From contig NC_092579.1 in NCBI RefSeq assembly GCF_037975245.1, positions 16,702,178 to 16,766,177 on the forward strand: DNA of 64,000 bases. The letters run 5' to 3'. The notes beneath the pieces were generated by a model, which ran no database searches, was not told the origin of the DNA, and saw only the letters and a program-made list of their open reading frames with translations. Shown here in pieces: positions 13,201 through 24,834 of the stretch (position 1 is its first letter; every line of letters starts with the position of its first letter). Both the position numbers and the translations under genes were made by a program. This DNA is from Apostichopus japonicus. Lineage: Eukaryota > Echinodermata > Holothuroidea > Aspidochirotida > Stichopodidae.

Positions 13201-16200
13201 TTGGGCTTGCAGAAGAAACCATCCACATGCTGTACAACTTCTGGTTCAACTCGGTGCTGATCCTAGTCTACCAAATGACAAAGATGAGTTGCCAAATCAA
13301 CTCACAGCAGTTGAAGCCATCCATGATGTCTTGGGTAAGAAACAAACTTACAAGTGTAGATTCTCAAAATAAAATAAAACTGTTAGCAAACTGCTTATCC
13401 ACTAGAGAGCCTGTGAAATAGAATGTATAAAAGTAAGTTGGCCTGACGTTTCGATCCTAGCAGGATCTTCTTCTGGTTTTTTAGTCCCTTCTGTTACTGT
13501 ACTGTTACTTGTCATTTAGCCTCTGAAGAAGATCCTGCTAGGATCAAAACGTCAGGCCAACTTACTTTTATACAAGTGTAGATTCTGACACATGTTACAA
13601 TGTATCGTAATGTGTGTTTCTGACCTGTGGAAAACCTGTGACAATCCAACTCAAGAAAAGACCAAACATATATCTTTGAATATTCTGTCCTTTCTACAGG
13701 CTTGATCATACCTTTTCACATGTTGGATTTCTTGTAACTAGTTGTCACAGATATCTATGTCAACCATGTTTTCTGGGGTTTCCAAAGTGGCACAATTTCC
13801 AATGAAAAACATGTGTCAATGTGTGAGGACCCTCAAAGGGTGAAAAGTTGCACAATATGTTTGCCAAATATCACAACTTTTCATGTAAAATCCCTTGAGT
13901 TTTCAGGGGTAAATCACAGGTTTCCACCTGCTTTTTGGACATGCACCACAGGTTTTATTTTTTGATAGAGGCATGTGTTGGGCGGGGGGGGGGGGGAGGG
14001 GGGGAATTCTTTTCACTTATCCTAGATGTCAGTAGACCTGTAACTTGATATAACAGAACAAGTTTTAGTTTTATACAGAGTACTATCAATGGAGATTGTT
14101 ACATCTATGCATACATATTTGGTGACATGCTTTAAGTAATCTGAAGTCCATGAATACATGTATAATGAGTGATTGATCCATGATTTTACACCTCCACAAA
14201 TTGATTTCGGGGTTCAGAAGTAATATCCTGTTCGCTGGCCTGATTTTAATTCAGCCTAGTTTGATCCCGATCTAGCTAATTTTTTTGTTTAAAATGAGCC
14301 TTTCTTTTTTGGCATGTATATTCTGTAATTATAGTTTAATCAGGACTGTGCTATTGAATTATTTTAGTATTCTCCATTGCTGCCATCTATTAGGGATTCT
14401 AGGTCAAACATAAGGTGTTTTACTTTAAATGGATTTTTCCACCCTCTGAAATGTCATACAGTGCAGAAATCGTACAGTGTGAGTCAAGGACTATAGTTAT
14501 TCCACATACCACGAAAACCTAACAAATAACACAATCTGCTCGTTAGATCAAGGTTAGAATTAGCATGTACAGTACAGTACTGCATTATTGTGATACAGGT
14601 CAGTATATAATGAATGATAACCTATTTTAATGGGTAAAGGACTAGTCATTCCACATACAATGTATCATGAAAACAGTTGACACATTCAGCTTGTTTAAAA
14701 TCAGACTGTGATACATGGATGATGACAGGAGTCACAACACAAACCTGATATATGTATCTTATTGTAGATATATCCTTAAAACATGATTGATTAGGGATAC
14801 TTGCCCACATAGCTGTCAAGTGTTACTGTATTAAGAATTTCATCAGCATACAACTTTATGGTAAGAATATTATGATATTTTTTCTCTAAAAAAAAAATGA
14901 GTCAAATATGTAACTATCAAGGAAGAAACAATTTCTGCTGAATTGCTGTGATGACATAATTGATTTTGCTGTTGCTAGATCATAGATCTAAGCATTCAAA
15001 AAGTTCCACCAAGTTAAGGGGGGGAAAACACAACTCATACCTTTGTAGTACAAACTTTGACCTAAGATGCTGACAAGTTCTCATTTTACATGTATTTAAT
15101 AAGCAATAAACCTCAGCCACTGGGATATCCCTTTTTGTTTGTTGGAGGGATGCAATCTTGCAAGTTGCATCAGTTTGGTTGAAATCAGTGGAAAAAAAAT
15201 ACTCATTAAACTACCAGCAAGCTATAGCACTAGCTATCAGAAACATTTATGTGGGTCAGGACCATCAGGGACAGAGAGGTTTCACCCAAAACAGTCAGAT
15301 TTATTATGAAGCCTATTCATTCCAAATATCAATTCAAGGCCAAAGCGTGAAGGTTTTACTGTGACAAATTTGCTGGGCTTTTATATCGTGAAGTTTCAGC
15401 CTTGAAAATTTGTTTTATTAGACATGCCAATAACTGATAATATATATATATATTATTTATATTCATTTTCACAAACACATTTTAATTTTCACTATGACAT
15501 AACACATTTTAAAAATGACTGTCCCTAGAGACAACCTTTTAAGCTAGGATGCCTCTGAAATGGAACAAGATTCTTCTTAGCTGCAAGGTATTGAGATCTG
15601 TTCATCACAAAGGTCTCTATCATATAAGCTAAAGATGATAGTTATGTTTAACGATAATAGCTTTTCCTTTACATAAGCAGGCTAATGGCCAAAACTAGCA
15701 TAAATTATATATAGTTTTTATTAAATTGGAGTTTGTAAAAAAAAAATCTGTAGAACCAAGAAAAGGTTTCATGGGCTAAATTTTTGTTTTCCACTCTATT
15801 GATATTCTTTATTTAATATCTAGATCAAGAAGCAAAGTAACAATTTTAGACATAAAAAGTGTTTTGTTTTCTTTCACAGGAAAACCCATGCATCTAGCTG
15901 ATGCAGTGGAAAGTCTTCCAATTGTTCCCAATTATATCCGCCATCCACAGTTTCCTTATAACAACTCCAAGGAAAACTCAACCCCCTCATCCAATCACAT
16001 TAACGAGGTACCCAGACATCTGCATGAGTCACACTACGTCCCCACGGAGAATGTCCACACATCGCTCCACCAAACCAGCAGAAATTTAACACCCGATATT
16101 TCACCTGGTGAGTATTTTAGCAAGTTTATCAGCAGTGTCTGAGGTTGAACTGAATGAGAGAGAAAGATAGATGATGTATACATTTTATTTTAGATCCTAC

Positions 16201-17482
16201 TTCAAGCAGGAACTTGCGAAGAAGCCAACATTGGCTTATCAAGCCGCAAGCTGACTGAAGTCAGTCTCTTAGACTCATATTTAACATCCATGATTATGAA
16301 TTGTCAACAACTCTGTAACTGGACGGCATACATTAACAACATACAGCATACATTAAATTACACTGAGCAAACACTCCTAAATGATAACACTACTAAATGA
16401 TAAATAAACTGTTTAACTACAAGAAAGGGCTGTGGAGGCATTTGAAAATAAAAGTTGGAGAATTGCAGTTTAAGGAAAAGAGTCTGCTATTTTGAATCTA
16501 GCAAAAATCTTCTTCAGATTTAGACTGACCATAGTTACATGACAACAGTATATGTTCTTGTTTGAAATTATCTCTTTATCTTCTGTATTCTCTGATATGT
16601 GATCAAAATTACTCTTTTAAGAACTCTTTCATTTACAGAGCAACCCTTTTTGTACAGAACGGCGCCTTAGATCCTTTATTGTAGCTTTTCGATAACTTTT
16701 GTAACAAATTTTATGGTGTATTAAGTCCTTAATATCTAAAGCATTTGTATGTCTTAAACTGTATGCTTGATGTTCTTTATTGTTATAATTTTTTTTTTTT
16801 ATTTATAATTTTTTTTTTTTATTTACCAATTTTTTTGTTTTATTTTATTTCTTAATCCTATCTATCAATTTTTAGTAAATTTATAATGTAATAAAGATGA
16901 ATGATATCTCTATCCAGAAATACTTGTTTAAGAAAGATGAGTTTTAGAGAATTGGAATCCTGACAGTACCGTATCAGTGGTGGTGGGAAGGGGGGGGGGG
17001 GGAATTGGAGAATTTGGAAAGGTAAATTAAAAAAATATACATCTCCCATTTTTCCTTCCATCACATAGGATTAGAGCAACATTATATCAAAGGAAGTTAA
17101 GCTCACACCCACCCGGGTGAACTTCGTTATAGAGTTAATTTGTGGTATAAACATATAACTACAAGTCTGTCCATGTTTTTTTCGTCCCTCAGAGCTTGTG
17201 CTGAAAGTGAGAATCGCTAGAACGAACGACTCAGACTTTATCGAAGTTGAGCTGAAACGTAACGCTTTGACCTATCAGACACTGGTGGAGAAATGCTGCG
17301 AGGAGTTGGAAGTCGACGCCAAAGACGTGGTGAAGGTACGGAAGCTCCCGAACACTGTCTTGAGGAAAGACAAGGATGTACAGAGGCTTGAGGATTTTCA
17401 GGAGTTGGAGCTGGTGGTTCAGAGGCGGAGCGCTGCAGAGGCGTATCATTTACAGATTCAACAGATGGACCTTGTGTACTAG
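10269..17482 (+). CDS. ANKRD40: Ankyrin repeat domain-containing protein 40, four exons
   Basis: Exons 10269-10393, 13189-13334, 15880-16107 and 17193-17482 join in phase (789 nt, 262 aa plus stop), all with GT-AG borders. Exon 1 starts MNGNAEVNERLREAAALGN; exons 1-2 form two ankyrin repeats (about residues 10-85: GADVNSRN, TSLHWACRRNH, GADPSLPNDKDE). Exon 3 is a low-complexity Pro/Ser/His/Asn linker that keeps the family's PNY..HPQFPY patch. Exon 4 is the conserved C-terminal region: LVLKVRIARTNDSDFIEVEL, KLPNTVLRKDKDVQRLEDFQ, ELELVV. These closely match my memory of human ANKRD40 (368 aa); the linker is much shorter here. The family's molecular role is not established; ankyrin repeats usually bind partner proteins. 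Start chosen as the first ATG in frame, with family alignment beginning there. Convergent with the next gene. Confidence 0.93.
10381..10428 (+). repeat. 24-bp tandem duplication over the ANKRD40 exon 1 splice donor
   Basis: The block ACATGAATGGATGGTAAG occurs at 10381 and again at 10405, as two 24-bp units differing at one base. Each unit carries the last exon codons and a GGTAAG donor. Only the first donor preserves the reading frame into exon 2; use of the second would include an in-frame TAA directly after the TGG codon. Confidence 0.9.
10471..10550 (+). repeat. Dispersed repeat copy, same family as 45896-45960
   Basis: GTTGGCGTCTATCTTGGCGC, then AGAGTGCTCTATGTCC, a variable dinucleotide, TGGACAGAG and AATATATGTTGA are shared with 45896-45960 at about 90 percent identity. 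This copy then decays near GACTAGTAGACTAG, whereas the other copy continues into a long palindrome. The family is not one I can name. Confidence 0.7.
12898..12990 (+). repeat. Pentanucleotide microsatellite (TACTA)n/(TACTG)n
   Basis: About nine TACTA units are flanked on both sides by TACTG units, so the block looks like an expansion of one variant inside an older TACTG tract. Confidence 0.9.
13365..13570. mobile_element. Short retroelement-like insertion with inverted hairpin pair and 16-bp target duplication
   Basis: The string TACAAGTGTAGATTCT occurs at 13349-13364 and again at 13571-13586, bracketing about 206 bp inside ANKRD40 intron 2: a classic target-site duplication. The insert includes two 48-bp inverted arms (13426-13473 and 13525-13572, one mismatch; the last bases overlap the duplication). 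Each arm carries GAAGAAGATCCTGCTAGGAT followed by C(G/A)AAACGTCAGGCC. The insert's leader TGTTAGCAAACTGCTTA is shared with the 29.7-kb locus. The hairpin resembles the CUGANGA...GAAA core of hammerhead motifs known from Penelope-like elements; that family assignment is inference. No coding sequence remains. Confidence 0.6.
16190..16345 (-). mobile_element. SINE fragment lacking a clear tRNA head
   Basis: Read on the minus strand, this segment follows the body of the SINE at 18.3 kb: a GGA(T/C)GTTAAAT block, then CTTC(A/G)GTCAGCTTGCG, AAGCC, TTGGCTTCTTCGC and AAGTTCCTGCTTG, ending in a short A-rich tail. The tRNA-like A and B boxes are not visible, so it is 5'-truncated or has a different head. 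It lies in ANKRD40 intron 3. Confidence 0.6.
16482..16517 (-). repeat. Isolated CTGAAGA-type hairpin motif
   Basis: On the minus strand this reads CTGAAGAAGATTTTTGCTAG then ATTCAAAATAGCAGAC, matching the hairpin arms of the insertion at 13.4-13.6 kb with several changes. It looks like a worn copy of the same motif. Confidence 0.45.
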
Positions 17483-18256
17483 TCAGACTCCCCCCCCCCC
17501 CCTCAAAATAAGTCGATATGTGCCTCGGTGTAAATACTAGTTGTACAAGAGTACCGGTCTTAAGAGAAACATCACATAGTGTATTGGGAACAACTCATGA
17601 AGTTATGCTCGGCGTATAGGACATTCTAATAACTGAACAAGTGCACAGTAATTATAATAATGCTTCATAATTTTGAGAGCACATATGTGTATGTTAAAGG
17701 GTATATTAAACTAAGATGGGGGGGGGGGGGGAAGCCATAACTTAAAGAGAAAGCCTTGCACTGTTGGTTGTATACAAGATCCATCTAAAATTTTATAGTT
17801 TTAAAACAGTTACAAATTGAATCACAAGATATTAATGTTTGATTTCAAGGGAAAATATGTCAACCTATGTCACAGCTGGGAACAATTTTTCAATGACTTA
17901 AAAAAGACAAAAGAGGACTAAAAATAGGAAAGAGATTTATATTCATATGATAAACTGTTTATCATCAGAAGTACTTCTTGAAAATAATTACAGATTGCAG
18001 TGCGATAGTGAAAATTATCTTCGGTGTTATCCATATACCTTTACAGAAATTGTTTCTTTCATGACCTAAATTCAAAGCACAAATTGAAAGTGATTAGCTG
18101 AGCACTAAGAAATCTGTCATTGTCCTGGTCAGGGCACTACTTTGACAACGGGGAGTCCTGCAGTACTTGTGCTCTCGTGTGCTATCGAGTATCTTGACAC
18201 GGAAGTCAACAGTGCATGTTGGATTCACACTTTCTGGTATATATAATATAATTAAC
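17483..18256. other. ANKRD40 3' flank
   Basis: Contains the 3' untranslated region; a TATTAAAC string near 17705 could serve as a variant polyadenylation signal. A poly-C run follows the stop codon and a poly-G run lies near 17720. No other gene is seen. Confidence 0.4.
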
Positions 18257-18515
18257 GGAGTGTATAGCCTAGTGGTTAACGCCGGCGTCTCCCAGTCATG
18301 AGATCCCCGGTTCGATTCCCCGCCGACAGCAAGGTGTGTCGTCTGGCAAGGGTGTTGTTCAATAACAACTTCCCGACATGGACGTTAAATGGATGTGTGC
18401 CGAGAGATTGGCTTCGGTCAGCTTGCGAGTCTATAAGCCTCCATGGCTTCTTTCGCGAGTTCCTGCTTGCGGGAAGATCACATATACATACATACATACA
18501 TACATACATACATAC
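18257..18515 (+). mobile_element. tRNA-derived SINE with (CATA)n tail
   Basis: The head contains TATAGCCTAGTGGTTAACGC (A-box-like) and GGTTCGATTCC (B box) in tRNA-like spacing. The body ends GGCTTCTTTCGCGAGTTCCT GCTTGCGGGAAG and passes into a (CATA)n tail. ATTAAC occurs immediately before (18251-18256) and after (18516-18521), giving a likely 6-bp target-site duplication. The element therefore looks full length, about 259 bp. It would have been transcribed by RNA polymerase III and mobilised by a partner LINE. Confidence 0.85.
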
Positions 18516-18521
18516 ATTAAC

Positions 18522-21500
18522 AAAAAATGCTGGAAAATGAATATTCATAAAATGATATAATCATAGTAACAGTTGAATATTCAAACATTTATACAGATTG
18601 CAGTGTGGTACTAAAATATCTCTCTGTATTTATACAACATATACAGTTCCTCGAGACATCGTCACTCAGATCGCCTACAGCCAATTTCAATCACGGAAAA
18701 TAAACAACTTATAATTTGCAATAGTCTGTTTTCATAATGGAAAGTATACATTCTCGTGTGCTTTCTAATATCCCCTGACATATGAAAGGGTTTCAATGCA
18801 CGTAGGTAACACATTTGGTTGTACATGTGACATAATTAAGAAAAGTCCCAAGCTTTATATTTTGTCTATGAATGAATACAATTTTGAAATGTGAAGTTAG
18901 ACTAATGGAATGACAAGTTTCAACATTGTTAGCGTTTTTAATAATATCTTGCATCCCTTTATGTCGATATTGATAAGGAATACATTTCATTTTTTTTTAG
19001 TAGATAATTTTTTTTATTACGTTTGTGATGTAGAGGGATGGCAAACCCCCCCCTTCTCCCCCTCCCTAAAAAAGCAAAAAAATATTCATAATGGGCAGCT
19101 GAAATTTGTCAATGACCTTGAATACAAATAGTTATGCGCCAAATTTTTCATTTATATATTTAGTTTGTAAACACTGCAGAAGGGTGCTATGATTGTCATC
19201 AAAACTCGCAAAACAACGAAAAAGGGTTTCAATTAGTTGTTGAACATTAAAGAAATGTTCTCCAAAGAGGTGCTTTTACCTCTCCACATGTTTTCAAAAC
19301 AAACTCCATGTTTGAATGGTGTTTAAATAGTCAAGGGTTATGTAAAGTACATTGCGGTGACCCGCATAACATTCTTAAAGGAGTATACCCTAGTTGAAAC
19401 CATATTCTGTTAGTGACTTCTGCAAGTCATGAAGTCCAGAGCAACAGGTGGAGGGGGAGGGGGAGGGTGCACCAGCCCCTGTATAACCTCGTTATCAAAT
19501 CCAATATTGTTTACAAGTTGTTTGACTAATGTGAGCCTTGTCTATGTTACTTTTTGATCAGAATTGGGCTGAATCTCAATTTTAATGTGTTTTATAGCTG
19601 GCTGTGGCACTGGGGTGGAGGGGGCCAATGATCATTTTTCCTTGGGAAAAGGGGGGGGGCATATCACCATTATTACTCTTCTTTGTGTTGTACTGGTATG
19701 TACTTAAAATTGCTCAAGATTGTACCAACAAAAAACTGTTCAGAACGTAAGCTAGTTTCAGTCAGCAATGTCCGTAGTCCATCCAACATAGCACATTTTG
19801 TAAGATCTGGAAAAATATGAAGAAAAAAAAGCAAGATTTCTGTCGGAAAGATTGGATGTGTCTTGTCTTTATGGAACATGCCATGCTTCTTGAAATTAAA
19901 ACACTCCAATGCTGTTTTTAATGGATCTTGGTTGATTGTACACTATGTGTCATATTGAACAAGGAAGACAAATTTAAGATTTTTTTTTTTCAAAATTTTA
20001 GATTTCCATGTCATAAAGGCTACTGTAAAGACAAAAGTCTTAGCAAAAATCTTTTTTTGTTTAAATTTAATGTAATTATATGTTCCTGACGAAGCATTGT
20101 TTACTTGGTGAAGATATCTTGTAGAATATGCTAGTTTGATCATTTTTTTTTTTTTTTTTGGCATTAGTTAATGTGAGTAATACATGGTGGGATTGACTTA
20201 AAAAAACATTGTTTGGAACTTGAAGACCAATTTTTAAAATGCTGCATCAAGTATGATATGGTTTAAGGTTTCTATGATTTTTTCAGATGGTGATTATGGA
20301 AAGATAGGAAAGCAATTCCTGTAAGTTTTTGAGTGTATGTTTTAGGCTTTAACATTGATGAATAAGAGATATGAGATTTTAGATTAACAAAGGCAGGGCT
20401 CCAAAACTTGTCACGTATTAAATCGGATAAAATTTGAGTGTTTCATATTCACTGTTTTCACTTTCGAATTTTCATTAGTTATTAATCAGCCATGTCAAAC
20501 ACATTTGTAGGACCTCTTGCGAGGTCGAACAGGGGTTAAATTCCTTTTGTTGTTGACATTTGTGAAAGTGACCTGATGTGTTTTGAAGGGATGTCGACTT
20601 CTAATTAAGTGTAGGCATAAACGGGATATTGTTTAGTTAAAACTTTATGACTTTAATTAATGACTACTTATGGTAGTTTTCCCTTCTTGTGATACAATAA
20701 CAAATTACTCAACTTGAGTTTTTGGCTAAGTCAATAGAAACTAACTTCAATTTCTTTAAAATATTTATTCATTCATTTCATATTTATTTGACTTGTAAAT
20801 GAAATTTCTTTTAAATTATGGATTTAATCTGAGATACAGATTTGTGACAATAACCAAAGTTCACTTGGGAAGGATATGGGAATAAAAAGAAGGAATGTAC
20901 AAACCTAGGTCATTTGTTTTGAAAGAGACTTAAATGAGAAAATCTACAAAGTTGACACTCTGTTCCACAAATATATACTGGTGTACCGGCCTTCAAAAGC
21001 GTCCAGCCAAATATATTAGACATTTAGAGACATTCGTCTTGCCCATAATTAGATATTAATATACCCTGTGCTACAAAAAAAAATAAAGTCCACAATCAAC
21101 TGAAATCTCATTTCAAATGTTGATATAAAACTCATTAAGAATTGCAACAACAACATAATTGTTGGTGGACATAATTTTGAGAACTGACCATAATATTTTA
21201 TTACTCATCATTAAGCTTCAATTAAGGAAATTGGCTTTTATTCTGATGAGTTCCAGCCTTTATTTTGAGTAAATACTTGTTAAATTTGGGTCAATACTCA
21301 TACCTATTCAACTCAAATTGTTGCGTTGAAGGATTTCCAAAGCCCAGTGAGTGAAGGCAGAATGCAGTTTAAAGAAATTAATGCATCTCCTTGTTTTCAT
21401 ATATTATATGTAAAAAATCAGGATATGAGATGATAGTGGGATAGGGTAGGTTGAAGAGAGGGGGGACGGTGGGGGTGGAGAAAGAGGGGAAATCGATTGT

Positions 21501-22338
21501 ATTGTATAATATCTCTATTTCACTAAGTGTTGCATGTTTTCGTATGTGGGATAAAGGGTCTACTTTTCTTGTGCATATTATAAACTAAGATGTTCGTAAT
21601 CTTAACCTGTTTAGATTAATTTCCATATTCCAGGTTGTGGAACTTGTGGTGGTTAGGTCATTGGCTGAAATAAAAGTCTTCCAGCAGCAGTTCAGTAATA
21701 GTGTTTGCTCTAGAAACGTAGTAAATTAACAAACGTTCCTCTTTTGACCTCGGATAGATTCGTATTCTTCAGGTAATCTCAACATTTTCTTTCTCTCCTC
21801 ATTTCACAACAGCTTCCATTTCTACGGGTGTACTCGGAATAAAACTGTATAGAACATTTGTTGTTCGAAGGCAGAAACAACTATTATTCAACAGAAACTA
21901 AGTGTAATATGTCCCTTATGTATTGGACCTTTCACACACCAGACTGCTGTCTGGGATGGGGGGGGTTGGTTGGTGGGGGAGGGGGAGATGAAGATGGTGT
22001 TATCTTTACAAAGCATGGTGTATAAAAGCATCCCTTAAATTTACCCCCGTAATTGTCCATCTTCAAAGTTTGTTTTTATCTCAGGTTTGCTGTCAGAGTA
22101 ACAAACAGAGGGTTTTTTCTACATAATTGTAAATTGTGATTTGTATGTTACATCTAAAAGTTTGTTGTTTACACAGGGTTTCAATACAGCATTGCACAAA
22201 TAACCGTTGAGTGGGATGACTGGAACCACAAGGTAGCACTTTCCAGGTGACTTCCGGTTTAATGAGTCCCATATGCTATTTGGGTAGGAGAGGTGGGAGG
22301 CAGACAAAATGTTGAAAAGGACTATCAACTACTATATT
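18522..22338. other. Intergenic stretch with only weak exon-like signals
   Basis: Two short plus-strand segments have plausible splice borders: 20287-20323 (TTTTTTCAG, then GDYGKIGKQF, then GTAAGT) and about 21813-21899 (TTTCACAACAG, then SISTGVLGIKLYRTFVV and a stop shortly after). They have not been joined into a convincing gene. The remainder is AT-rich with poly-T and poly-G runs. Confidence 0.25.
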
Positions 22339-22352
22339 ATCTTCCCTGTTAG

Positions 22353-22533
22353 TAGAAAGAAGCTTGTGATCACCAGCTCCTCAGGTATGCCTTTCAGTAA
22401 CAGCAAGTTTATCATTTTCACCCTGAAGAAAGACAGGATACAGGACAACCTCCCATTTGAATCCATGTCACACGTTGGACAAACTTCGTTTGCTGACGTG
22501 TCTTATATCATGATATCCTTATTTGTTGGTTAG
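22353..22533 (+). CDS. Possible exon of an unrecognised gene
   Basis: After an acceptor-like CTTCCCTGTTAG the frame reads RKKLVITSSSGMPFSNSKFI, then IFTLKKDRIQDNLPFESMSH and VGQTSFADVSYIM before a stop. The composition looks more protein-like than most neighbouring frames. I do not recognise a family, and no initiator exon or donor was established. A nearby candidate exon at 23012-23055 (TATATACAG to GTAAGT) is open in all three frames and so adds little. This could be a chance open frame. Confidence 0.2.
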
Positions 22534-22539
22534 GTTTTC

Positions 22540-24834
22540 TACTTTATCATCAATTTAGTAGAATGATCTAAAATATGGCAGTATTAACCTCTTTTTATTT
22601 AGCATGTTTTTCTTCTTGCTGCTTCTCGTCGTTATGGTAACGACTGGCTTCGTTGTGTTCTCTGTAAATACTTTTGTATTCTTTTCAACTTTGCTGACAG
22701 CTGTGGTTTTATCTTTAGAGCAATAAATATAATGTGCATTGGGGTACATGCCTTAAATGATAAGAGTTTCACAAGTTGAGGTGAGGGGGGGGGGGGTTGG
22801 GTTGCATCATGAAAGGGTTAATAATGCCATGCTATTCAGAGTAAATATATTTTAACATTTTCTTTTTTCCCCAAACTGAGTGGTTTATGTGTTGCTACTA
22901 ATTTATATAGTGTAGTATTATTCCAGTCTTATATATCATTGATGAATACAAGTAGATGTGATGGATTTTACTTCCAATGGTTAATCTTGGTGGTGACATC
23001 ATATATACAGGTATGGTTCAACCCCAAGGAGAGAGTCCCATTACCAGCGGGCAGTAAGTTACTGTTCCTTTCTTTGTCAAGTCCCAGTTTTGCTAGTTAA
23101 GTTAAACCAAACAAGAAAAGGCTTTGGTTATTTATCATTAATGATCACCGTTCAAACCTCGAGTGGACAGTGGCAATGAAATCCCTTTTGAGTTTGTGAG
23201 TTATTCATTTAAGAAGGATTTGAACATAAGTATTTCAACCTATTTAAAGATGTTTCTGGATGGTCATTTGTGAGGGCTTAACCCACATTCAGATGATTGG
23301 AATTTTTGAATGGTCAAGCCCAAAGAAGCAAAGACTGATATTTTTGCTCAAATTTGTAATTATTTTCTATTTATGGACAAGCAAAATGCAAGCGTTGATA
23401 TCTGAATCTCTTAAAAGCTAGTCTTACTTTAGTTTTTAGCAGTAAGTGAATACTTAATCTCTTAAATGCAATAAGATATGTAAATGATTTTTTTCTTTGG
23501 TATAATTAAAATGGATTTATGCTGTGGCATAGACCACTGGTAAGAATGTGCCCCACCGACACATAACAGGGAATAGATGGAACGCAAGAATTTCATGGCA
23601 GATAATAATCTTAATTTTTGGTTCATTTATTTCATACTCAGCATTTGAACAATAAAAGTTTCATACAATGATTTCATGACAAGAAAAACTATAAACATGA
23701 GTCTGCATTTTTTGCTGTGATTATCTGAACTTAGAATATTATAGAATGTTATTGTAACTTCAGTGAAAATGTTTGCTACAAAGTCTATGAACCGGTAGAC
23801 CCTTCATGAAGGTCTTTTATATATAGCCTCAAAGATTATCCTCTCATCGTCAGTTAGAATTTGCAAGAACTCCTTGCCCAACAAATTAAATGGCATAACT
23901 GCAATATGATCTTTCCATTTCAAAGAAGACACTGCTTTAAGAAGCTGCTATAGTTGCAGTTCATGAATAAACGTAAACAATCCTCATCACCAAATGATGC
24001 CAGTAAATCCAATTCTTGTCAGTGAAGTATCTAGAGGCTTAGTGCAGTGTTGCCCCACAAATGAGATGTCGCAAGACTTCTCGCACAAAACTGGTGCAAT
24101 CCACTACGAGCTAGACTGTTCACCTGATTAAGCGACCAGTATCACCTTTGATGACATTGCTACTACATAAGCTGTAGAGTTGACTGTATACAGAGACAAA
24201 GTGTGGAATAAGATTATACTTACTCAAACAGAGTATCAACCATAACCTGTGACATTAAGCTGACATGCAGTTTGGTAATACAGTGCATGAATTTATCATC
24301 AGACCTGGTTATATCAGCAAGTTGTATTATCTAGGGCAATCTTTCTCAACCTGGGGTCCGCTGCTGGTTGGGTGGAGGGGGGAGGGGGGTTTGTGTGAAA
24401 TATTTCTGAGGTTCATAAGGGCAAGGGGATCTGCTGGAGGTATGTGGAAAAGTTTGTGAACAGGTCTGTCAACAATTTACTGACTACCAGGCAGTAAGAA
24501 AATGTCTGTCAGTGCCATCTCAGTCAAGAAAACCTCCACAAATTTTCTTATGCTTATGTCTAGGCTCTGTCAATATTTCTTGAATAAATGATGGAGAAAG
24601 GATGACAATGTATGACATAAGCCTGTTTAAAATTCAGTTCCCCAGTCAACAGGCTGTATGTAATAGTCCAAACTTGTCTGCAAATCTGTACCTAGCCTCC
24701 AGCCGGTCAGCTGTCTAAACACGGACAGTAGGACAGACATATCCAGTAGATTAAAGATCTGAATGAATATCTACACGAAGATGATTGGCTTATGTAATAT
24801 CAGCAGACCGAGGATCAGAAGTTTAAAATCTCTC
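22540..24834. other. Intergenic and 3' flank of RSL1D1
   Basis: The distal part should hold the RSL1D1 3' untranslated region. Near 24335-24375 the string CTTTCTCAACCTGGGGTCCG resembles the start of hAT-type elements, without a detectable partner end. No other gene is supported. Confidence 0.35.

Noticed and set aside
18257-18330. tRNA gene from A and B boxes
   Set aside because: The boxes belong to a SINE: the cloverleaf is imperfect and is followed by the SINE body, a CATA tail and a target-site duplication.
23012-23055. 44-bp candidate exon with good acceptor and donor
   Set aside because: All three frames are open and no partner exon fits, so coding cannot be argued.
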